A stretch of DNA of 8,385 bases. It comes from Candidatus Kerfeldbacteria bacterium (GTDB lineage: Bacteria > Patescibacteriota > Patescibacteriia > UBA9570). This document shows, one piece after another, positions 5,070 through 8,385 of this stretch. A model generated the notes under the pieces. That model was not told the DNA's origin, searched no databases, and saw only the letters and a program-made list of their open reading frames with translations. Where the stretch lies: assembly GCA_003512175.1 (NCBI GenBank), contig DOSP01000014.1, positions 14,817 through 23,201 of the forward strand, written 5' to 3'. Positions within the stretch are counted from its first letter, which is position 1. Each line of letters starts with the position of its first letter. The translations under genes and the position numbers were made by a program.

Positions 5070-7331
5070 ATGTCCAAACTATGGATCTTCGGCCTGGCAG
5101 GAGTGTGGCTGCCATTGTCTGTAAACGCGGCTAGCCTAGCTGACTTTGTCACGTTTTCTGGCGAGACGATTATCAATTTTGCCGGACAAAGTTTATCTGA
5201 TGCGGGAGATGTGAATGGAGATGGTTATGATGATTTTATCGTCGGTTCTTTTTTTAATAGCGATAATGGCGATACGGCAGGTGCTGTCTACCTCATCTAT
5301 GGACAAGACGCCATGCTTGAATCCGCCAGTTTATCAACCGCTGTTGAATTTACTGGAGAAGCCAGTGGAGACTATGCGGGGTATACCTTATCTGCTGCGG
5401 GTGACGTGAATAACGATGGCTATGATGACTTGTTAATTGGTGCCTATCAAAACGACACGACAGGAGCGGATGCCGGTGCGGCGTACCTACTCTATGGTCA
5501 ATCTACGGTCCTGACATCAGCCAGTTTGAGTACAACGGTACGCTTTACCGGGGAAGTGGCCGGTGATCAGGCTGGGTGGACCGTAGCTGGGGCGGGTGAC
5601 GTGAATAACGATGGCTATGATGATTTTGTCATTGGTGCGTTGTACAACGATAGCAGCGGTAGTGATGCCGGCGCAACCTATTTATTTTATGGTAAAGCCA
5701 GTCAATACTCGTCCGCCTCTGTTTCCACGGGAATAAAATTTTCCGGAGAAGCCGCCAGTGATATATCGGGTGATGCAGTAGCAGCAGCCGGAGACGTGAA
5801 TGGTGATAATTACGATGATTTTTTAATCGGCGCCTCATATAATGAAGGCACTGGCACCGCCTACTTGGTATATGGCCAGTCCGGAGCATTCACAGCTACA
5901 AATCTCAGTAGTGTTACTAAATTATCCGGAGAAGGCAGTTCTGATCGAGCTGGTGCGCACTTGAGCGGTATTGGAGATATTAACGGAGATGGCTACGACG
6001 ATTTTTTAATCGGCGCCGCTAATAACGATTCTGCCGGTGATGGTGCTGGGGCAGCGTATTTAATCTATGGTCGTGCCACCGCTATTACCTCAGCTAGCCT
6101 TACAACCAGCGCAATTCGTTTTACTGGTGAAGCGACTGGTGATCAGGCTGGCATTTATGTGGGTGGTGGAGGTGACGTGAATGGTGACGGCTATGATGAT
6201 TTTTTGATCGGTGCGCGATTAAATGATGATGCCGGCGCTGATGCCGGCGCTGCATATGTGGTGTATGGCCAAGCCACCAACTACACTACGTCAAGTTTAG
6301 CCACTACCTCACAGTTTACTGGCGTCACAGACGGTGAATTGGCCGGTGAGGGAGTAGATATTGCTGGAGACGTCAATAATGATGGCTATGATGATATTAT
6401 CGTTGGGGCCGCCCAAAATGATAATGTGTCCATGAATTCCGGTATAGTGTATCTTGGTTATTTGTCGATCGATGAAGATGGTGACGGCGTTCTTGGCAGT
6501 GACGGAGTAGTAAATGTTGGGAGTGATTGTAACGATGCCGACGCCACTGTCAGTGCCGAACAAGCCTATTACATTGATGCCGATGAAGATGGCTTGGGCA
6601 GCACAACAACAGCGCAGGTGTGCAGCGCAACGCCACCGACTGGGTATTCTTCGAATGCAGATGACACAAATGATACTGTTGCCAATAATGGGGTGGAGAT
6701 TTCCGATGATGGGATAGATAATGATGGAGACGGCGAAATAGATGAGGAAAATTCAGTGGATGAAAATGGAGAGCATCCTGGTTATGGTGATACAGACCCT
6801 GGCGACTCCACGGCATTCATTCAGAATGTCATTTCCGTTGCGGGCGATAGTAATGGTTCCATCATTGTTACATATAGTGATAACTCAATGTACCGCTATA
6901 CCGTATTTTCAGTCACAACAGACGTAGTAACACTAGTGCAAGATCATGATACTACTGGATATATAGTGGTATTACATCCCACGGCTAAGAAGCTGGCTTT
7001 AGTGAATGTCTATTCCGGGGAGGTTTTTCAGCGGTTACGTTTAACTAAGCAAGCTATGCAACAGCGCAGTCTACGCTTGTTTGATTTGCGTACGGATGAT
7101 ACTACGGAAGTTATCGTTGTCAGTAGTCGAGCCAAAGTAGCTCGTGTTGCTGTTGTTCAAGTTGATCAACCAGGAGAGGCCCTTACCTTGGTTGACCGAA
7201 TGCGGCTGACCGGTAGAAAAGTCGTACCGCAACGTACTCGCCTCACTACCAAAAAAATTATCTTGAAAAGAAAGTCCAAAATTATCTATACGTTGCGAGT
7301 AAATAAGTTTTATAATTTAGTTCAGCAGTAA
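5070..7331 (+). CDS. Secreted seven-bladed FG-GAP propeller protein with MopE-like metal-binding motifs
   Basis: This 753-residue protein starts with a signal peptide (1-20, cleavage after VNA). Seven FG-GAP repeats follow, with cores starting at residues 45, 110, 175, 240, 301, 367 and 432. Each core resembles AGDVNGDGYDDFLIGA, where DxNxDGxxD is a calcium-binding loop. Seven repeats of about 65 residues are what an integrin-alpha-type beta-propeller needs. Residues about 467-565 contain Asp-rich segments (DEDGDG, CNDADATV, YYIDADEDGLGS, DDGIDNDGDGEIDEE) in the order seen in the 'putative metal-binding motif' family named after MopE. The final 170 residues are beta-rich and turn strongly basic (ILKRKSKIIYTLRVNKF). 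No sortase signal, lipobox or membrane anchor is visible. It is probably an extracellular calcium-stabilised adhesion or scaffold protein; its ligand cannot be inferred. The ATG follows the extended -10 directly. Confidence 0.9.
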   Translation: MSKLWIFGLAGVWLPLSVNAASLADFVTFSGETIINFAGQSLSDAGDVNGDGYDDFIVGSFFNSDNGDTAGAVYLIYGQDAMLESASLSTAVEFTGEASGDYAGYTLSAAGDVNNDGYDDLLIGAYQNDTTGADAGAAYLLYGQSTVLTSASLSTTVRFTGEVAGDQAGWTVAGAGDVNNDGYDDFVIGALYNDSSGSDAGATYLFYGKASQYSSASVSTGIKFSGEAASDISGDAVAAAGDVNGDNYDDFLIGASYNEGTGTAYLVYGQSGAFTATNLSSVTKLSGEGSSDRAGAHLSGIGDINGDGYDDFLIGAANNDSAGDGAGAAYLIYGRATAITSASLTTSAIRFTGEATGDQAGIYVGGGGDVNGDGYDDFLIGARLNDDAGADAGAAYVVYGQATNYTTSSLATTSQFTGVTDGELAGEGVDIAGDVNNDGYDDIIVGAAQNDNVSMNSGIVYLGYLSIDEDGDGVLGSDGVVNVGSDCNDADATVSAEQAYYIDADEDGLGSTTTAQVCSATPPTGYSSNADDTNDTVANNGVEISDDGIDNDGDGEIDEENSVDENGEHPGYGDTDPGDSTAFIQNVISVAGDSNGSIIVTYSDNSMYRYTVFSVTTDVVTLVQDHDTTGYIVVLHPTAKKLALVNVYSGEVFQRLRLTKQAMQQRSLRLFDLRTDDTTEVIVVSSRAKVARVAVVQVDQPGEALTLVDRMRLTGRKVVPQRTRLTTKKIILKRKSKIIYTLRVNKFYNLVQQ
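5202..6410 (+). repeat. Seven tandem FG-GAP coding repeats, about 195 bp period
   Basis: Conserved 48-base cores begin at 5202, 5397, 5592, 5787, 5970, 6168 and 6363. Spacings are 195, 195, 195, 183, 198 and 195 bases. Each encodes a (A/G/I)GD(V/I)N(G/N)DGYDD-type calcium loop, with the fourth copy reading GDN in place of GDG. The second and third copies share a 21-base run from the GGTGACGTG segment onward, which points to fairly recent duplication or conversion. The intervals encode the rest of each blade, with recurring F(T/S)GE and AGAAYLxYGQ-like strands. Confidence 0.9.
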
Positions 7332-7340
7332 CTGTAGTTG

Positions 7341-7411
7341 AGCGAAATACCGGAATCGAACCGGCGCCTCATCCTTGGGAAGGACGCGTACTACCATTAT
7401 ACTAATTTCGC
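7341..7411 (-). tRNA. tRNA-Gly, anticodon CCC
   Basis: The minus strand folds into a complete 71-base cloverleaf. The acceptor GCGAAAT/ATTTCGC makes seven perfect pairs. The D arm is GTAT-AATGGTA-GTAC. The anticodon stem CGTCC/GGATG (one G-U) encloses the loop TTCCCAA with anticodon CCC. The variable loop has 4 bases, and the T arm is GCCGG-TTCGATT-CCGGT. The discriminator is U73, as usual for bacterial tRNA-Gly. It reads GGG codons. CCA is not encoded (CAA follows), so a CCA-adding enzyme is needed. Its first 10 bases overlap the end of the upstream deacylase gene. Its 3' end is only 9 bases from the stop of the converging FG-GAP gene. Confidence 0.95.
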
Positions 7412-7893
7412 GCATCAAAAACTATATCACGGGTTGGGTTCCCGCACCAGTCTAGATATTTTTTGAAGTCCGACCAACCTACCGTCAGTGTTTTTGTATT
7501 ATCATTTGGATGAAGATTGATTGAACCATACTGGGCGCAGTCTTGATCGACTAACACGTTTACGTGATGAGCGGTATCAAAAATCAATCCCAAGGCAGAC
7601 ACAGATCCTGGGGTGACGTTGAGATATTTCATCAGTCGTTCTGGTGAGGCAAAGCCAAGCTGCGATTCATTCAGTGACTTGGCTAACTGTTTCAAGTCAA
7701 CTTTTTTATGATCAAGGACAACTGCCAAATAGTGTTGGTTGCCATTACGATTACGTAAGAACAGATTTTTCACGTGGGCACCGGGAATGTGTTCAAAATA
7801 TTTCGCTGCCTCCGCGCTAGTGAATATAGCCGGATGAGTATGCTCCTGATAGGGGATATGCAGTTGAACCAGAGTATCGTAGATTTTTTGCAT
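7402..7893 (-). CDS. YbaK/ProX-type aminoacyl-tRNA deacylase (PrdX-like)
   Basis: This 163-residue protein is a stand-alone trans-editing enzyme of the YbaK/ProX/PrdX superfamily, which hydrolyses mischarged tRNAs, typically Ala-tRNA(Pro), in the cytoplasm. Family marks are EHTHPAIFTSAEAA near residues 17-30, the AHVKNLFLRN strand with the likely functional Lys (K42) and N43, YLAVVLDHKKVDLKQLAK, the GFASPERLMKYLNVTPGSVS region, and the HPNDNTKTL motif with H128 and N132. This pattern fits the PrdX/ProXp-ala branch best; substrate choice is inferred. The start at 7893 follows an extended -10 by 7 bases with no Shine-Dalgarno, so it is probably leaderless. The last codons, GCG CGA AAT TAG, run 10 bases into the tRNA-Gly gene, and the stop codon is made of tRNA positions 8-10. 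Divergent to it is a Cys-rich membrane-protein gene. Confidence 0.88.
   Translation of the reverse strand: MQKIYDTLVQLHIPYQEHTHPAIFTSAEAAKYFEHIPGAHVKNLFLRNRNGNQHYLAVVLDHKKVDLKQLAKSLNESQLGFASPERLMKYLNVTPGSVSALGLIFDTAHHVNVLVDQDCAQYGSINLHPNDNTKTLTVGWSDFKKYLDWCGNPTRDIVFDARN
7421..7429 (-). promoter_or_regulatory. Candidate tRNA-Gly promoter inside the deacylase CDS
   Basis: On the minus strand TGATATAGT forms an extended -10 (TGn plus TATAGT). Transcription would begin near 7414, about three bases before the tRNA 5' end at 7411. It lies entirely within the last codons of the deacylase gene. No convincing -35 is present. The tRNA could instead be processed from a deacylase-tRNA cotranscript. Confidence 0.4.
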
Positions 7894-7917
7894 AATTTGT
7901 AGTATAGCATGTATACT
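7888..7917 (+). promoter_or_regulatory. Promoter of the Cys-rich membrane protein gene
   Basis: TATACT (7912-7917) is preceded after an 18-base spacer by TTGCAT (7888-7893), which itself overlaps the start codon of the divergent deacylase gene. Transcription would begin near 7924, leaving a leader of about 25 bases. This leader is long enough to hold the strong Shine-Dalgarno, unlike the other genes in the window. Confidence 0.5.
7901..7909 (-). promoter_or_regulatory. Extended -10 promoter of the deacylase gene
   Basis: The minus strand reads TGCTATACT, identical to the element before the FG-GAP gene, and then seven bases precede the ATG at 7893. No -35 and no Shine-Dalgarno are visible, so a leaderless mRNA is expected. 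It lies back to back with the promoter of the Cys-rich gene. Confidence 0.55.
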
Positions 7918-7932
7918 AAAGAGATCATTATG

Positions 7933-7941
7933 AAAGGAGGT
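7933..7941 (+). promoter_or_regulatory. Strong Shine-Dalgarno AAAGGAGGT that sets the ATG at 7949
   Basis: AAAGGAGGT is a full anti-16S match. Its GGAGG core ends 8 bases before the ATG at 7949, which favours that start over a GTG at 7940 that lies inside the Shine-Dalgarno itself. It is the only canonical ribosome-binding site seen in the window. Confidence 0.8.
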
Positions 7942-7948
7942 GGAAGAT

Positions 7949-8221
7949 ATGATGATGTGTAAATGTTGTGACGGTTCTCAAGCCAACTGTGGTTGTATGC
8001 ATCACAAACTGCCGATGTGCGGCAGTGTGTGTTTAGTGATATTAGGTGTGCTGTTATTTTTGACCAATTACGGTTGGTTGAGCATGGATATCTGGAAGTG
8101 GTTGTTACCACTAGCCCTAGTGCTTGGCGGCATCTGGCATGGAATGTGTTGCGGTATGAAACGAATGGATCACTGCAAAACGATGCAGTGTTGTAAGCAT
8201 GACGGAGACATGAAGAAATAA
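7949..8221 (+). CDS. Small Cys/Met/His-rich two-helix membrane protein
   Basis: From the ATG at 7949 the protein has 90 residues, including 12 Cys, 11 Met and 5 His. The N-terminal tail (1-24) has MMMCKCC and CGCMHH. Two membrane helices follow (about 25-43, CLVILGVLLFL, and about 51-66, WLLPLALVLGGIW), joined by a short aromatic turn (NYGWLSMDIW). The C-terminal tail (64-90) contains HGMCCGM, DHC and QCCKH, and is basic. The helical pair resembles the LiaI/LiaF-type TM hairpin (DUF5668-like). Two helices and the Lys/Arg-rich C-terminal tail place both soft-metal-ligand tails on the cytoplasmic face. A membrane-tethered, metallothionein-like copper or zinc binder is therefore a reasonable inference, not proven. 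It has the window's only strong Shine-Dalgarno, which suggests high expression, and a terminator follows its stop directly. Confidence 0.8.
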   Translation: MMMCKCCDGSQANCGCMHHKLPMCGSVCLVILGVLLFLTNYGWLSMDIWKWLLPLALVLGGIWHGMCCGMKRMDHCKTMQCCKHDGDMKK

Positions 8222-8284
8222 AAAAACCGTGGTATTTATGTAGAGCCGCATTGCAATGCGGCTCTACATATCACGGTGTTTTTA
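8221..8284. terminator. Bidirectional terminator between convergent genes
   Basis: A long hairpin has inner arms at 8237-8253 and 8254-8270 and an outer stem ACCGTG (8226-8231) with CACGGT (8272-8277). An A-run (8220-8225) lies on the left and a T-run (8279-8283) on the right, so U-tracts follow the stem on both strands. It should stop transcription of the Cys-rich gene (plus) and of the gene ending at 8282 (minus); it overlaps the last base of one stop codon and the whole of the other. Confidence 0.88.
8237..8270. repeat. Perfect 34-bp palindrome
   Basis: Left arm TATGTAGAGCCGCATTG and right arm CAATGCGGCTCTACATA are exact reverse complements with no spacer. Its GTAGAGcC...GgCTCTAC ends resemble the GTAGAGAC or GTAGGGGC palindromic repeats that recur across many bacterial genomes, so it may be a copy of a dispersed palindromic element inserted into a simpler terminator. 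Only one copy is visible here. Confidence 0.7.
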
Positions 8285-8385
8285 TTTCCAGCTCACCGAA
8301 TATCCCTCAGGCACAATCTCTACCCAACTGTTGCCCCGGGCTAATTGAATTTCCTCTCCGGTTTCATCATAGAACAGCGTGCGAT
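8282..8385 (-). CDS. C-terminal end of a truncated gene, DUF3048 (YerB)-like
   Basis: An open frame enters from the window edge and ends at TAA (8282-8284), giving 33 residues plus the stop. It reads RTLFYDETGEEIQL, then ARGNSWVEIVPEG, then YSVSWK. The pattern 'F-Y-D-x-x-G-x-E-I-x-L-x-R-G-x-x-W-V-x-I-V-P' resembles the C-terminus of DUF3048/YerB-family secreted or lipid-anchored proteins. The family call rests on a short tail and recall only. The N-terminal bulk lies outside the window. The terminator hairpin begins just downstream of its stop. Confidence 0.5.
   Translation of the reverse strand, partial: RTLFYDETGEEIQLARGNSWVEIVPEGYSVSWK

Noticed and set aside
5629..5889. Minus-strand His/Arg-rich open frame in the FG-GAP gene
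   Set aside because: The His/Arg richness is what the complement of Asp/Tyr/Gly-rich repeats produces in another frame. It is a shadow.
5202..6410. Regular 195-base repeats as a CRISPR array or noncoding tandem repeat
   Set aside because: The repeats are in frame and encode FG-GAP calcium loops inside a continuous protein.
7300..7340. Terminator for the tRNA or for the converging FG-GAP gene
   Set aside because: I found no stable stem with a T-run on either strand in the 9-base gap or its flanks.
7940..7948. GTG at 7940 as the start of the Cys-rich protein
   Set aside because: The GTG lies within the GGAGGTGG Shine-Dalgarno. The ATG at 7949 has the correct 8-base spacing.
7930..7962. Ten-codon open frame (MKGGGRYDDV) overlapping the Cys-rich gene start, as a leader peptide
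   Set aside because: It consists largely of the Shine-Dalgarno sequence itself and has no ribosome-binding site. I mention it only as possible start competition, not as a gene.

Overview
The window reads as a compact bacterial genome segment of about 45-48% G+C with the standard stop-codon assignment: genes end in TAG, TGA and TAA, and the Gly tRNA has a CCC anticodon. Many details resemble the Patescibacteria (Candidate Phyla Radiation): very short intergenic gaps, leaderless-looking genes whose -10 box lies 6-8 bases before the ATG, calcium-binding FG-GAP/MopE-type secreted proteins, a fused HMA / DsbD-like / cupredoxin membrane protein, and a DUF3048-like tail. No marker gene is present, so this is an inference from style, not a classification.

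Layout. At 65-1924 lies a large secreted multidomain protein with a signal peptide, a jelly-roll-like N-terminal region, two IPT/TIG domains and an FN3 domain. At 1969-5054 lies a tight three-gene cluster: an HMA-DsbD_2-cupredoxin membrane protein, a membrane-anchored DsbA-like oxidoreductase with a CPFC site, and thioredoxin reductase (trxB, CATC site). At 5070-7331 lies a second large secreted protein, with seven FG-GAP blades followed by MopE-like metal-binding motifs. On the minus strand, 7341-7411 is a tRNA-Gly(CCC) whose 5' end overlaps the 3' end of a YbaK/ProX-type aminoacyl-tRNA deacylase (7402-7893). Divergent from the deacylase is a 90-residue Cys/Met/His-rich two-helix membrane protein (7949-8221). 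A large bidirectional terminator built on a perfect 34-bp palindrome (8237-8270) follows, and then the C-terminal end of a minus-strand gene that leaves the window (8282-8385).

How the parts may work together. Within 1969-5054, TrxB supplies NADPH-derived electrons in the cytoplasm, the DsbD-like protein with one Cys in each of two membrane segments could move them across the membrane, and the anchored DsbA-like protein would act outside. The cytoplasmic HMA domain (GMTCTSC) and the extracytoplasmic cupredoxin tie this thiol chain to copper. The cluster promoter has a TTGACA -35 and a perfect 10-bp inverted repeat covering the -10 and the start codon. Its core, ACTACA-N3-TGTAGT, resembles BlaI/CopY-family operators, which suggests repressor control, possibly by copper. 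No thioredoxin gene and no repressor gene are in the window.

The most interesting signals are the copper/thiol cluster with its operator, the repeated leaderless promoter arrangement (contrasted with one gene carrying a perfect Shine-Dalgarno), the Cys-rich membrane protein, and the deacylase/tRNA overlap with a promoter inside the coding region.
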